Assembly: GCA_947568835.1 (NCBI GenBank) | Contig: OX387604.1 | Location: forward strand, 25,139,076 to 25,203,075 | Origin: Protonemura montana | Lineage: Eukaryota; Arthropoda; Insecta; Plecoptera; Nemouridae | Reading direction: 5' to 3' | Length of the DNA stretch: 64,000 bases | Part shown: positions 48,201 through 61,800 of the stretch, piece by piece | Position numbering within the stretch: the stretch's first letter is position 1 | How the letters are laid out: every line of letters starts with the position of its first letter | The notes under the pieces: generated by a model | Database searches by the model: none | Told to the model about the DNA's origin: nothing | The model's input: the letters and a program-made list of their open reading frames with translations, nothing else | Translations under genes and position numbers: made by a program

Positions 48201-51200
48201 ATTCCAGCTGCAGCCTTCTTCAGGAACTCTTCTTGACGGCGTTGGCTGTCAGGTGTCTGGTTGGTGGTCTGGGCAGGGTTGCTAGACGAGCTATATGTTT
48301 CGCTGCTGTGGTCATTCTTGTTCTTGTTCGACTTCTCGTTCGAGTTGTTGTTGTGGCTGCCGGAAGACTTGCTGTCTGAATCTCGGTCTATATTTTGGAA
48401 TACAATTAGCATTTAGCAATTTTGATCAAAGAAAATAAAAAATTTCCATTGACACATATAACACAATTAACTATTTGGGATTTATCTATCCATTGGGAAC
48501 TTACTGTAAGAGGCACGGACGGTCATTGAATGAGCTGTGGTGCGGCGAGGGTCGTAGCTCAGGTTGAAGTTGCTGGCTTGGATGGTGTTTTGAGCCCAGG
48601 GATAGTACAGAGCGGAGAGCATATCTCCGTGAGTCTTCAATTGATTCCAGATAGAAGCAAAGTCGAAGAACTTAGCCTCAGTCGTGGCGTTGAAGTGGAA
48701 AGCCATTCCAGTGGTGTCTTGTCCAAAGGTCTGCTCCCATTCCTGGGGCTTACGGACGTGGATGTATTTGATCGTGCTGTCTTCGCTGCTGGGCTTCAGG
48801 TCAAGGATATCGTGTTGGGTGGTGTAAGGCCATGAGCTGTAGTGAACCAGGTTGTACTCCTTAGCATGGTTGATGGGGCTGAGGGTAGCACGGATGTGGC
48901 TGTTTTGCAGATCCAAGTCAACGTTGACGCGGAGAGGCAGGTTGACTTGCATGTTGGTGTCCAGACCAGCGACATAACGCTTGTGGTTGAAGGGGGTCAC
49001 GAAACCGATCTTGCTCTGGGTCTTTGAGGAGTAGACAATGTGGACGTCGGTGGTGGCGTTCACAGACTTGGGAGTCTTGATTTCGTTGTTGTTGCCGTTG
49101 GCAAGGTCAGGGGTAGTATGGGCACGAGCCTCACCACTGATGGACAGGAGGGTGGGGGTCTTCATGGTGTAGACGAAGGGCAGACCCATTTCGGTGGGGA
49201 AGCTGATGGTCAAGGCGTAAGCGTTGTAGAGCTTGGTGTAGTTGAAGCTACGACCAGAGCGCAGAGAAGCGGCGGCTTCCTTCACGGCTGTAAGTAATAA
49301 GATTTTATTAGAATGTCTCGTGCTTATTAAATTTGCTTTTGTGTTCAGTTCCAAACGTTTCTAAACTCTTACGTGTACTATTTTAAAACAAGTTTCAGTT
49401 GATATAGTAATTATTTTTTGGACTGCTAAGTATTTCACAAAGTAGAAGACTGGAAATCTGCTATCCTGACTTTCGTGGCATACGATTGGTCATGAAGTAT
49501 GCTGTTTTTCTTTGGGGATTTTTTTCAAGTTAGTGAACTCACCACGGGGCAGTTGCTCAATCGTCTGGTTGTCGATAGCGAAGAACCTCTTAGATCCCAT
49601 GAAGTTGACGAGGAAGTTAGCCTCGAGCTGTTCAGCCTGATCAGCCTGGATGTTCAGGAGGTTATCGACCTTGTCGGAAGTCCAGCTGCTGGAGCCTGAG
49701 TGAGATGGAGACTGGGATGCACGAGTCTTGCTGCCTGATCGCTTGTTGTTGTTCTGGTAGATGTTCTCGTTGTTGAATTGGTCGCTGAACACCTCCATAA
49801 GGGCATCGGCGCTGGAGGTCATGGCATTGATCTAAAGCGAGGGAATAACTGGTTAGTTTGGCTGTTGTCAGGGTCGAGATAAATGTTTTAACTATATGCC
49901 AACTATCTAAAACATTAACGGAGAACAAAAAGGCCTCATGAGAATTTGATAGGATATTTGATCTCAATGGTCTCTTTTCATACTAATAAAAACCGCGCTC
50001 AACGAAACAAAATTATTCAATTTACTTACATTCATCGAGTACCTCTTGAAACCACCCATGTTTCGGCGGAGGCTGTAGAAGACGGCACTAGGGATAATGC
50101 TATCTTGACTGCCGATGTAGCTCAAGGATTGCTTGTAGGCCAGGTTCAGTTCCTGAGCAACGTAGCTCCTGAGGCTGGCACGCGAATATTGGATTCCATA
50201 TCCCGTGGGGTTCAGCATGTTTGCGGCAGAGCGAGCGTTCTGGGCCCTATGACCAACCAGTCAGAAAAAAATGGCTTAAGTTCAGTTTTACAATATCAAG
50301 CTAAAGACAGTTAAAGACTAATTGCCATGGCCGCAGACAATCAGATACTTCTATTTTTATCTTAACTGGACAATGTGAAACTGCCCCTTGATGATTTGGC
50401 CATTAATAAAAATGAGATAGTTTTAATGTTTGCTATTCCACTCTACTCACAGTTGGGCGTTTGCGGGTCCTTGAAGGAGAGCAGCGCTTTCGATAGCTGA
50501 CTTGACAGCGGCCGAAACCTGCTTGCTGTGGTCTTGGTTGGTGAATTCAGCCATTCGTTGGAGCATGTTAGCGGATGGATTGGTCATCATCAGCTGGAAG
50601 ACGGCGGCACAGCGAACTTCGTGGGCCTCTCCAGAGTTTTGGTAAACACGGAAAAGCACTTGCCTTGCGACCTTGGGGTAGACTGTGGCAAGTTGGTTCA
50701 TCGAGGCAACGATTAGCAGGCGCTGGAAGTTGGACATCGGTTCCTTTCCTTCAAGGTAGGGCTCGAACACGGACAGAATCCTGGGGTGAGCAACGTTTCC
50801 GAGTGCACGGATGTAAACTTGGATCTGGTGACTGTCGGCTTGAGAGACAGCTTGCTTGAGGGCACGAGCCAGATATGGAATGTACTTTTGCTGGACGGCG
50901 GTGGTGTTCTTGGGGGACAGACGGCCGAAAGCGTGGACGGGGTAGTAGTTGTGAGCGGTCACGTTGCTGACTTGGGCCTGGCGGACGAGATCGGTGAAGG
51001 CAAGGATGGCAGTGGTGTTCAGGTAAGCCTGCTTGGTCACCTCACTGTGGGTAGCAAGGGCAAAGAAAGTCTCGACGTATTCGGTAGTGGGATGGCGAGC
51101 AGAGTTCGGGAGGGTAGCGATGAGTTCGGCAGCTTCCTCTCCGACAACCTTCTTGTTCACAATCCAGTCCTTCAGAGTGAGAAGAGCGGGGCCAGTGCCA

Positions 51201-54200
51201 GCTTCAGCGACAGCGTCACGGTATGCCTTCCTGTAGTGCCAGAGAAGTGTTAATCAACACAAATTACTTTGTTGCCAAAAAGCACCCATGTCAATTATGA
51301 AGTTGTAAATTAGTTACCAGGCAGCGTTCTGAGCAGAGGAGCTCTGGCTGTTCTTAGAGACCTTGGACTCGGGATAGTATATCTTCTGAGCAACCTCTTG
51401 CATCTGCTTGGCGTTCATGGTGCGGACCAGACGAGCCAGAATGGTAAACTTGGCAAGGGTGTTCTGCCTAGGGATCTGGCTGGGGTATTGGAGTTCGTTT
51501 CCGATCTGGATGGCGATTTTTTCAGTGGCAGCAGCAACATTAACTTGCTTGGCGCCCTGGATAGACTTTCCCTCGTAACCGACGAAGTAGGGCAGCAGAG
51601 GGTTTGAAGGGGCGTTGTGCAGGGTGGGACGGGGCTGGTGGTACTCCTGGCTGCTGGTACTAGAAGAGCTAGACGAAGAGGAGGAGGAGGAGGAGGAGGA
51701 CGAGGAGGATGAAGAAGAGCTCGACGATGACGAGGAAGACGAAGACGAGCTGCTATCACTGCTGGACGAAGAAGAGCTGTTTGGGTTATGCTTCTGGTTT
51801 TTTTTATTCTGGTTGCGGTTCTGGTGTTCGTTGGATTCCTGGACATTGCGTCGGTTCCTCCTGTGGGGAGCCTGCTGGCTGGAGTTACTGTCATCGCTCT
51901 TGTTGTTGCTGGTGTTCCTGCGGTTCTTGTTGTTATGGTTGTAACGAGAAGCACGGTTGTTCTTGTTCTTATTGTTAGAGCCGGAAGAGCCGGAGTTGGA
52001 GCTGTCAGAACTGGACGAACTTGAGGAGCTCGAAGAGCTGTTGGGGTTAGCGGCCCTCTTCTTTTGCCTCTCGGCAGAAGTCATCTGGCTCTCATCGCTG
52101 GAACTGGAGGAGCTGGAGGAGCTGGAACTGCTGGAACCGCTGGAACTGCTGGAACTGCTGGAAGAGCTGCTGGAGCTGGAGTCGTCGTGTTTCCTTGCCT
52201 GTTTAGCCTCCCCAAAAGGGTTGTTGTAATCGTAGACAAGGTCTCCGGTAGAGCGGGGGCTCGAGGGAGATTGGGGGGTTCCAGAGGCGGAGTGTACGGC
52301 GGAGAGGGTTAGGTTAAGACTGCTCACAACCATTCCCTTCTGCTTGTTGTAGATGGCGGGACTCAAGATGATCTTGTTGGTGGTCACGGACGACTGGATG
52401 GTGTAACGCTCAAGGCTTCCGGACACAACGATGCGGCTCACGGAGGATCGCTGTGAATGGTAAATACAAATGCGTCACGATTTGCTCTTGGAAACTCGTA
52501 TCTCGATTTGATGTCATTGAGCTTTCCAATGTTGTTGAAATCTCAGTAAGATTCAAATATTGTTCAGCTTAAATCTTGACTGTCAGAAACGGCACGTAAA
52601 ACAGCTTTATCTGCCCAGAGGACCGAACCTGCATCCACCTTTTAGGGTAATACGAATTTGACAAGCGTTAACTCAATGGGCGGCTTAAAATGTTCAAACT
52701 TACGGCAAGGAAATTTCCCATCTGGTTGGAAGCGGGCTCCCAGTCGGTGATGCCGGTGAGACCAAAGTGGTATCCAAGACGTTGGTCGCAGTTGGTGAAG
52801 TTCTTGGTCTTGACGATATCAATGATCTGTCCTTCTCCACGGAGGTTAGCAATAGGAGCAAGATGAGGCTGGCTCTGAAGGATGTAGTCGGGGAGGGGAG
52901 AGATGTCGTACAACACCTCGCATTCTCCGGTAACAGAATCCTCCATCGTCCTGTAGACGGCGTTGGCGCTATCCTTCTTGGGGGTCTGGTTGTAGCGAGA
53001 CTTAATCTGGTTCTTTGCCTTGGTGTCCACCTGCAGTTGGCTGGCGATACCCTTGAGGATGTTCACTTCCCAAGTAGGCACGTCTTGGCTGACAATCAGG
53101 TCGTCAACAACTCCACCCTTGAGCTTGATCTCGAATGGCTTGCTGCTGAGAGGGAGTTGATGGTAGCTCAAGTCCTTCTCAGAGATCTCAGTCTTCCAGC
53201 CGTTAGGCAAGGCTGTATTCACCTCGGAGAACTCAGCTTGAGTAATCTACAAGGCAGAAAAGTTGTTCCTAGAGTTGTTTCTATAATTAAACCTTGTTCT
53301 CTGGACTTAATTTCAATAAACTCACTGAAATATATCGACAGCAAAAATCACTGTTTGATTCATATTCATCGCAATCCTAACATAATTGATATGTTATTTT
53401 TATAAAAACTGATAATATGGTGAAAATTGAACAAATTAATATTGACAATAATATAGCTTTCAATTCCATGCAAAAATGTCGATATTGCATGGAATATTGC
53501 ATAGAATTATTATTTGAGGTGTTTAACGACGCACTGTTTTGACATCTGGCCATGCGGCACTGGTCTAATGGCGTCGGTGAATGAGTGAATGATGATAAGG
53601 ATGAACCTAACTTAGCCTAGAAGGAACCCGGTGCCGGCACGTAGCCTGCTCCTGTCGAAGAACACCGAGGGGACCACCGGTTTCACGTCCCTTACGAAGG
53701 GACGGTACAATTGAAACAACAGGATTCCTCCACAAATCCATGCTGTCGAGAGGTTAATAAGCAAGGCGAATGAAGTTGCTGTACTAACTTTCATCCCTCC
53801 ATCCTCTCTCTTGAACAGACCTGGTCATGTGTATGATGGTCACCCATCCAATACCTGAATCAGCGCAGTGTTGCTTAACTTCGGTGGTTTAACAAGAATC
53901 GGTGTTCCCAACTCGCCAAACCGTTCGGTATTGCATAGAATATTACATATTCTAGTAGGGCAATATTGCATAGGGTAGTAGGGCAATATTGCATATTGCG
54001 TAAGGGTTTTGACGTACCTTGGCAATGAGAACAGTTTCGGACTTCGGCTGAATGGTAAGCTCGGCCTTCATCAATACTCCGGCGTATTGGTCAGCAACCT
54101 GATGAAGAGCTGCCAAGGTACGACCGCGTACCTGGTACTTGTATTCGTTGCCATTCTTCCAGCCTGAATCAGTCCACCAATCAACCAGTCAAGCTCAATC

Positions 54201-55277
54201 AATCAGTCAGTCAATCAATCAGTCAGTCCATCAATCACTATAGGCGTCAAAGCCTCAAGGGATTCTGTGGGGATGACATGCAACCCTAACTGTTTATATT
54301 TCTATTTTGCGAATATCTGGTGCCACCTTAGAGACAATCAGGGAAAAGTTACGTTCAAATGTTTTTAATCCTTACCGAGCATGTCTCTTTTGTGAACGCA
54401 GTTTTCCAAAAAAATATGTTATTTAGTGGCTTTTCAAGAATTATTTCGCTTAAATTCTGAGCTGTGTTTTAACTGAAACTAGAGCTGATCGGAAATCGGT
54501 TCTTGTTGTAAGATATAGGTTTTATTCGAACAAATTATAAAAGCTGTGCTTTTGAATTTCACATGCTGTTTAAGAATATCAAGACATATTACTCACCATT
54601 TTCAGTGGCTGATGCCCCGGCTGCGTGGAAGAAAACAGAAGTGTGGTCATTAGATACATGGATATATGGTCAGCCACATGGGCTCTGAGAAAAAAGTACA
54701 TTTGTCTTCTCCCGTTCTCTCTTTCCCTTTTTTCTGGGAAATTATTGCGTTGAACGCATATCTGATCGATTGTTCTTACATTCATTGCAAACCCCACCAT
54801 CCGTACAGCCAATTTGTTAACTGCAGTTTATATTATATTCTACTGTAACTTCCTGTACTTGTTGAAAACTCATTAAAGTTAAATTATAACTCAGTCGCAC
54901 TAACTTTATTCTGGAACGGAGTTTATTTTTTATATGCAATTCAGTTGCCGCATTAAATATTTAGAATAAAGCCACATACAAGTGTATCTTCTGTGCGCTT
55001 CTCTGTTTGAAACAGATATACTTTTACTGGGATTGCACCCAAATGTAAGCGGCCAAAAAAGTATCCAAATATTTATACACATTTGAAATTTTAATTTGAA
55101 GATTTTACTATACAACATTTGACATGGCTTGAGTATTGCCAGAATAAGAGAATTAATTGTTTGATGGCAAAGTTTTAATATAATGTATTATAATAGATGT
55201 GAAATAATGTTTCAGATATGAAAAGTGAGTTAGATTGACTTACCAATAAAGCAGAAGAGTATTCCCGCCCAAAACAT
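45287..55277 (-). CDS. Vg: Vitellogenin, complete, 14 coding exons
   Basis: Yolk-protein precursor, in insects normally made in fat body, secreted and taken up by oocytes. Coding exons (5'>3'): 55277-55244, 54620-54597, 54163-54018, 53246-52704, 52450-51318, 51230-50451, 50246-50030, 49831-49543, 49287-48505, 48387-48196, 47952-47783, 47338-46723, 46640-46444, 46303-45287. They sum to 6,141 nt (2,046 residues) with every junction in phase; all introns are GT-AG, exon 13 using a weak GTTAGC donor. Residues 1-16 are a signal peptide (MFWAGILFCFI, AGASA). Exons 3-9 carry the vitellogenin-N lipid-transfer region. A furin-type RNRR (residues 447-450, at 51,848-51,859) lies between polyserine tracts (about 340-370, 386-400, 472-517). 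A vWF-D domain begins near 1,642, with DGAR at 1,791-1,794 and GLCG at 1,809-1,812. Two more serine tracts (about 1,890-1,945) precede a Cys-rich C-terminus. Slightly longer than most insect vitellogenins, mainly because of serine. Confidence 0.97.
53508..53928 (-). mobile_element. 5S-derived SINE, copy C, in vitellogenin intron 3
   Basis: Full-length, bounded by a perfect 13-bp target-site duplication TATTGCATAGAAT (53,495-53,507 and 53,929-53,941). It lies in the same orientation as the host gene, between coding exons 3 and 4. Confidence 0.93.
54172..54240. repeat. CAATCAGT minisatellite in vitellogenin intron 2
   Basis: Irregular tandem mixture of CAAT and CAGT tetramers starting about 10 bp upstream of the exon 3 acceptor. 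It may form part of the acceptor context. Confidence 0.8.
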
Positions 55278-55327
55278 GATTGTTTTGATGGCGATGCTTG
55301 GTGTGATGGTAATGAAAGATGTCGGTC

Positions 55328-55335
55328 TTTATATA
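55328..55335 (-). promoter_or_regulatory. Vitellogenin TATA box
   Basis: TATATAAA on the minus strand, 51 bp before the start codon. A TCATT initiator-like word ~30 bp downstream gives a leader of roughly 25 nt. Confidence 0.75.
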
Positions 55336-55391
55336 CTAGTTCCAGAAGCCGAGTGAGCTCGATCAGCAAATTTTGTCAGCTCAAACATAAC

Positions 55392-55404
55392 AGGTTATAG
55401 GTCA
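55392..55404 (+). promoter_or_regulatory. DR1 nuclear-receptor half-sites upstream of vitellogenin
   Basis: AGGTTA-T-AGGTCA is a direct repeat with one-base spacing, about 60 bp upstream of the TATA box. DR1 sites are bound by HNF4- and USP/RXR-type receptors. Two WGATAR words (TGATAG near 55,447 and TGATAA near 55,472) lie further up, matching the known use of GATA factors in fat-body genes. The function is inferred. Confidence 0.4.
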
Positions 55405-55848
55405 TCAAATAGTGGCTCATGATCGATTAAATTGCATCGATGAAATGATAGTCAGCGCCACGCGCCTCCTATGATAAAAAAACGGGCTCAATTTTCTATT
55501 TCCATATTGCTATTTTGTATTGCAATCGCAAATACAATCAAACACTTATAGCCTGCAAATTAAACTCCATTATGAAGTTCTAACTGTCCCTGAACATAAC
55601 TAACGAACTAAAAAGGTTCGGCGTGGTTCCCCAAAAAGTTGCCTAAAAAGTTTAAGCACGGTGGATCTTAAACACATTGCCCAATCATAATTGCTCCATT
55701 TGAACATCGACTAAAGGGGCACGTGATAGGCCAACAAACTAGCAATTGTAATTTTAATTGTAATCCTGTATGAACTTCTGTAGACGACGTATTCTCCTTT
55801 AGGATAAAACTGTTGCATTGCGTTTCTCAAATATAGGTACCATAGTTT

Positions 55849-56259
55849 ATTTTATTTTGTGGTGTTTAACGACTCACTGTTTTGACATCTGGCCATGCGG
55901 CACTGGTCTAATGGCGTCGGTGAATGAGTGGATGATGATGATGAACAACACCTAGCCTAGAAGGGAGGAGGGGAAACCCGGTGCCGGTACGTAGCCTACT
56001 CCTGTCGAAAAGCACCAAGGGGATCACTGGCTTAACGTCCCTTCCGAAGGACGGTACAACTCGAATAACAGGATTCCTCCAAAAATCCATGCTATCGAGA
56101 GGTTGATAAGCAAGGCGAGTGAAGTTGCTGTACTAACTTTAATCCCTCCAACTTCTCTTCCAAACAGAACTGGTCATGTGTATGATGGTCACCCATCCGA
56201 TACCTGACTCAGCGCAGTGTTCCTTAACTTCGGTGATCTAGCACGCCAAACCGTTCTGT
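55849..56259 (-). mobile_element. 5S-derived SINE, copy D, upstream of vitellogenin
   Basis: Bounded by GGTACCATAGTTT (55,836-55,848) and GGTACGATAGTTT (56,260-56,272), a 13-bp duplication with one change. The 5S head is shortened: the GATAACCGGTGTTCC part is missing. It lies ~0.5 kb upstream of the vitellogenin TATA box. Confidence 0.9.
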
Positions 56260-56272
56260 GGTACGATAGTTT

Positions 56273-57582
56273 CTGATATACATAAGAAACGAACCAAGCT
56301 AATTTACAAAGACCAGTCCAAGTAGGTGCTATGATGATCTGTCTCCAACGAGGGAAGTAATTACCTAGGATATTTCTTTGCCGTGTATTTTTACAGACAG
56401 TTACTATAAGGGTGTGGAATGTGGGGGAAAGGGATTAGGAAGCCCGGATCAACCCTCTTATACAATGAATTGTAACCATGAATATATAACGGGTGCTCAA
56501 ATTAACCTTCTTTAAGTTCCAGGTCTGATTTTCTCTTGGAAAATTTTGCTAAAAAGTCAAGTTTCCCATGATTTTTACATGAAAAATCACTTGATTCTCG
56601 CCTTTATTACCTCTCGCCTTTATTATTTTTTACCAAAACTAATTTTATTTTACCCAACTTGGTGTATTTATTTAGAATCAGCCTAGATGATATTTTATAG
56701 GCTTTAAAGCCTTTCTTATATGAAGACGATAATTGCGAAAGAGATGAGCTTGTGCTAAACTCACGGGACATTAAAGCGTTTTTTTATTGTTATTATTATC
56801 TAAACGAGTTATCTAATGAGTATACCCACACGAGAAACAGTAAATTCAAGTTTGTTTTGACGTTCCACGACAACCACATTTTTACTTAACTTTAGCTTTA
56901 CGCTTTTCAGCATTGTACGAAAGTTTTAATTGGTACGTTAATTGGCTGACTGACAACATCTTTGATCCGATGATATGCGATCATTGATTTGTGCATTGCA
57001 TTAATTTTGCTTGTTGTCAAGTGTTGTTGTAAACCGCACGCGCCAGTGCCGCACGCAAAGATATCAAAAGTTGAAAGTTGAAATAAAAGACGATTTGACA
57101 CATTTTTAAATAATATGTAACAAAAATAAAGAGAAAGACACTTTGACTTAAACGAAAGTTATTAGTGAACGCGACGAAGAGAATAGCATCTACACAATGA
57201 TCACATTTTTTACCAGATATGGACCATCGAATCTATTTTTCATTTTGTAGGTCTTTCGCAGGTTTTTGAGAGCCAACTCATAGCACATTGATTACGGTTC
57301 TAACGATACAATTCTCCGGTATAGGTGGATAATGTTGTTACTTTTCATTTTTTGGGCGTTCCGCGTTGAATTTGCATGCTAGAAACCAAAAATCGTTCAA
57401 AGTGTTAACATTCCATAACATTTTATGCTAATGGTACATGGCTATAATGGTATAGCCTCCGAACAGTAATCCCTTATGAAAAAAACAGTTGTTATATGTA
57501 AGGTAATTAGGCAAACGCCTCTCTTCAAGAAATTAGATTTTGCTTTTCCGTTCGGATGTTAGGCTTATTTCGAATGGTTTTA
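56273..57582. other. Intergenic, no gene recognised
   Basis: AT-rich sequence between the two genes with only short frames. Confidence 0.55.
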
Positions 57583-57776
57583 ACCGTCCTTCGGAAGGGA
57601 CGTTAAGCCGGTGGTCCTCTTGGTGCTCTTCGACAGGAGTAGGCTACGTGCCGGCACCGGGTTTTCTCTCCTCCCTTTTAGGTTAGGTTAGGTGTATCAT
57701 CATTTACTCATTCACCGACGCCATTAGACCAATGCCGCAGGGCCCGTTGTCAAAACAGTGCGTCGTTAAACACCAC
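57583..57776 (+). mobile_element. 5S-derived SINE, copy E, 5'-truncated
   Basis: Opposite orientation to the other copies. It contains only the body and 3' end (from CCGTCCTTCGGAAGGGACG to GTCGTTAAACACCAC); the whole 5S head is absent. Confidence 0.88.
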
Positions 57777-58818
57777 AAATCATCAATCGACTCGTTTAGA
57801 TTGTTTAAAACGCTTGTCTCATTGATATCATCGCAGTTCAGCAACACTGAGCTAGGCAAGGAACTTGCTGACCCACGACAGATTTTTTGGGGATTTTTTT
57901 GCACACCTGATAGAAATAATAATCATTATAATGATAATAACAATATGAATATATTTGTATTAGCTTAAAGCGATTTATACATTAAGTGAAGTGTTTTTTA
58001 AGTAATCAAAGTAGGAAGTTGGATGGATTAAATGCAATTGGGTTAATATTAACTCTTTTACCTAGCTTGTCACCCACTTATTTACCAGAGAACCAGTGGC
58101 CAGAGTCAAAGGTACCGTTACTAAAAAGACACCACAAATAATTCAATCCACGACAGGAAATTAGATTCCCTGGTTCATTGCAATGTGCTGTATGTTAGAC
58201 AGATGGCGCTAGCTGCCTTTTCAAGCACATGGTCGCATCTCGCGAATGGACCAATCGCGTGCAGTGATTTTGAATAGCATTAACGTCGTTTTCAAGTCGC
58301 GTTGTTGTTGTTATATGTTTGTTGGTGGGGAGTGACGCTAGAAGCTCTTTTTGCATTGACTGCATTTGTTTTGTTTTGATTTGATTTGATTTCGGGATGT
58401 TGCCGTAGATATATCTTCGTTAGTATGAAGGAACTTCATCTGATTTGATCCTATATTATTTGTAACCAGTCGTTCCCTGGTAAGCATTGCCCAGAGCCTA
58501 TTACAACGTACCTATGCTATGCTCGGTGCCTGGTTACCAGATAGACTATCCCGAATCCCGAATAATTTACAAATTCTATTACTTTTACTACACCAATAAT
58601 TTATTTTCAAATCCCTTGTAAATCTGAAATACATTTTTATGTCGGTATATGTATATATCCCTAGTAAACAGAGTTTATGTGCAATTTACAAACAAATATT
58701 TTTCTATGCTACAATTGCATTTGCCTAACTTTTCAGAACTATTACTCTTTAGAATAACCAAATTAGTATATTAAGTCGTGATTTTGTGTTATTTTGCAGA
58801 TTGGTAGGTTTTGTTGCA
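57777..58818. other. Upstream region of the DEPDC1-like gene
   Basis: No TATA box at a fitting distance from the start codon. A slightly more GC-rich stretch at about 58,190-58,400 could hold the start site. Nothing else recognised. Confidence 0.4.
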
Positions 58819-61800
58819 ATGGACGGACCTATCGGCCTGGTGGATGTTGGTCCTTACAGAGCAACGAGATTGGTATGCCCGAAAACAACAGATAAAATAT
58901 ATTTCTGTGTTAAAATTGCTGTTGTATCATAATGACTTGCTTACAATAGAAAATCAATGCATTTGCAAGTGCATTGGTTGTAGGAACCTAGGTAGTAGCT
59001 ATGGTAGTAGAAAGATATCACTAATTGTTTTTATTTTGATGTTTTTCTTTTGTAGTGGCTGGATCTAGTACAAATGTTTGTGACTGGGATGCCGTTAAAG
59101 CGACATTGGCGAAATTTTAAAGTGGTTGAAAACTGCTTTACTGGCCGAGAAGCTGTGAAATGGTTTCACGGAGCGTTACTGCAAAGTACCAAAGCATCGA
59201 AACTTGACTGTTTCACTAGATCCCAGACAATAACATTGCTTGACAAGTTCTTTCATTCGGGAGTCTTTACAAGTGTCTCAGGAAATTATGTTACCAAGTT
59301 TCGAGTATCATCCATGGATCTATATAGGTATGTCAAACAATTTCTGTCATCTAAGCATTTCGATGTTTCAAAATATTGTTTTGAACAAGTTCAATGTTTT
59401 AACATATTTTTATTTTCTTGGGGATAGATTGTCACCAGAAGCCATGAATGGTGGAACAATACACTTACCATTTGGGCAAAATATTCATAACCTACCTCAT
59501 CAACAGAATCACACTGAAGAATCAAAAGAAAATCAAATTTCTCGTTCAAACAAACAAAATGTTCATCCTTTTGGTAAGTTTCTGGAGATACGTGAAGCTT
59601 GAGCCCTACCAAAAAAAATTTAGATTTTCTTGGTCTAAATTTAAACCTTTACCTTAAAAAAATTCCATGTGAAAGTGTATCTACATGGACAAATTTTATC
59701 CAATATCTAGTATTTTTTTATCTAACAGAAACCATGTGCAATTAATTTTCTTGGTTACAGCAGCCACCAATACTGAAGTGAATCGAAATTACCCTCAAAC
59801 AGTTTGGCCGCCTCCTCATCCTCATCACAAGAGAGGGAATGAACACACTGAAAGGAATAACACCACCACACGTCCCAGTAAGCCCTCGCTGTTTCTGTTC
59901 AGTGCCTTCTAGCCCTAAACCACGTCACTTTCATTCCAATGACAATTGACAAAACACTAAATCATTCTGTGCAACAATTTCAGGCGTTCTACCCATAATT
60001 AAAGGAGCAAAGCCAAAGGTACTTGGTGTGCTCTCTCCTCGAAATCCACCAAATCTTTTAAGAGGTCGTCAGAGAGATGCCGCTCATTGGTCATCTGAAA
60101 GTAGTAATGGAAACTATCGGAGCAGTTCAGCTGGACCAATCCCAACAAGGGACCGACATGATTGCAGGGGTGAGTTGTTTGTTCTCTCAAATGGCTTGGA
60201 GCAGTATGTTTTGCAAGCTACGAGACCCTAAGTAGACGTGTGCTGGAATGCAGTACTTTTGACCAGACTTGTCAGACCATATCCACTTGAATTATTGCAA
60301 TAGTGCTTGCTTGGGTAGCTAGAACCAAGTACTTAAGTAGGCACTTAAAAAATTACAAAGTCTATTTTAGAGTCATTTTAGATTTATTAATGGTTTTAAT
60401 TCAATGAAATTTTACTCAGCATAAAAAATGTGTAATTTTTTGTTCCCTCTAAATGATAGCAATGCTTGGGAGTTTTTTCTCTTTTACCTATCTTGAGCTA
60501 ACTTACCTGAACAGTGACTTGCTATTTTACAGTTCTTGACAATCAACAAACAAAATATGCTGAAAATTATCTGCGAAAGTTATTTAATTCACAACATTTT
60601 TCCTGAAACATAGCTTGTTGTTTGCTTGACAGAAACTGGGATCAAGCAAATGCAGAGTAAACCACGCTGGAATGCCCAATCGATGGACCATATTGATGTT
60701 CCATTGCATCCTTTACCCATTCGAATGTGTGAACCTGGGACTAGGACCAATGTGGCAATGCACATCTCACTAGGATCTCATACGACCAAGGATAATGACA
60801 CCGGTGTTGTTCTCAGGTAACCAATCGTACCTAACAATGTTAAGTATTATTGGCATGCATGAAAATAAATTTATTTTAAACTCACATTATTTTATTTCCT
60901 TTATATGCAAGTTATTTTTATTTTAATAATTATCCTTTACAGCCACATATATTGCCCTCAATCAGCTTTTGTTCATAATACCTACTTTTTTGTTATTGTC
61001 CTTTCGGTCATACAAAAAAAAAAAAATCCCCATTTAATTGGATGATCTTTAAGTGTCCTTTATTAACCTGGAAGCAGGAAAGTAATTAAACTGAATGGAA
61101 TATTATTTCTGTAGTGATGTTTAAAATATGACTTCATTTTTGCAGACAACGATCTCCACAAGCCGACACTCAAAGGGCAGGTCACAGCAGAAACACGATC
61201 GGGTCGTTTCATTCTCACAAGCGGGCAACGTCTTATGATCTGCAATCTTTCAAAAATATCGGAAACGCTCCAAACGTTTTTAAAGAGTTGAACACATCTC
61301 ACAAGAACTATCAGGATTTTTCTCCGATGCCTCGACCCCTTTCTGAGCAGATAACGGCTCTTTCTGAATCTACAAGAAATATAGCAAACTCTGCAGTTTC
61401 ACTTCTGCCGTCTCCATCTTTTAGAGGATCTAGTGATCTTCTGGAGCCAAAAAATATCGATGAAGAGTGTCAAGATATTGCTTGGAGGAACGCTTTCAGG
61501 TCAAGAATACTGACTCTCTTCCCTGGAAGTCTTCTTGCATCGCTGTTGCCTACGTCAATGCCAGCATCGTGGCTTCAGCCAGGAGATGAAATCCGGGGAA
61601 ATTTTGTCACATTACTGGAGACTCTTTTTGACGTTCAACGACAAGGGAACAATACCTGTCCTGATGAACTTTCGGAAAAACTTTGCAAGTCTGTAATTGC
61701 ACACTTTACGGCTCTCTCCCAATTTTATTCGTTTAATTCTGACATCTATCATTTGCTGCATCAGGGATTCATCATCTTGCAGCATTTGGACGAGAAGACT

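Noticed and set aside
51615..52312. Acidic and Leu-rich plus-strand frames opposite the polyserine region
   Set aside because: Same reason: antisense of mixed serine codons, with no promoter or splice support.
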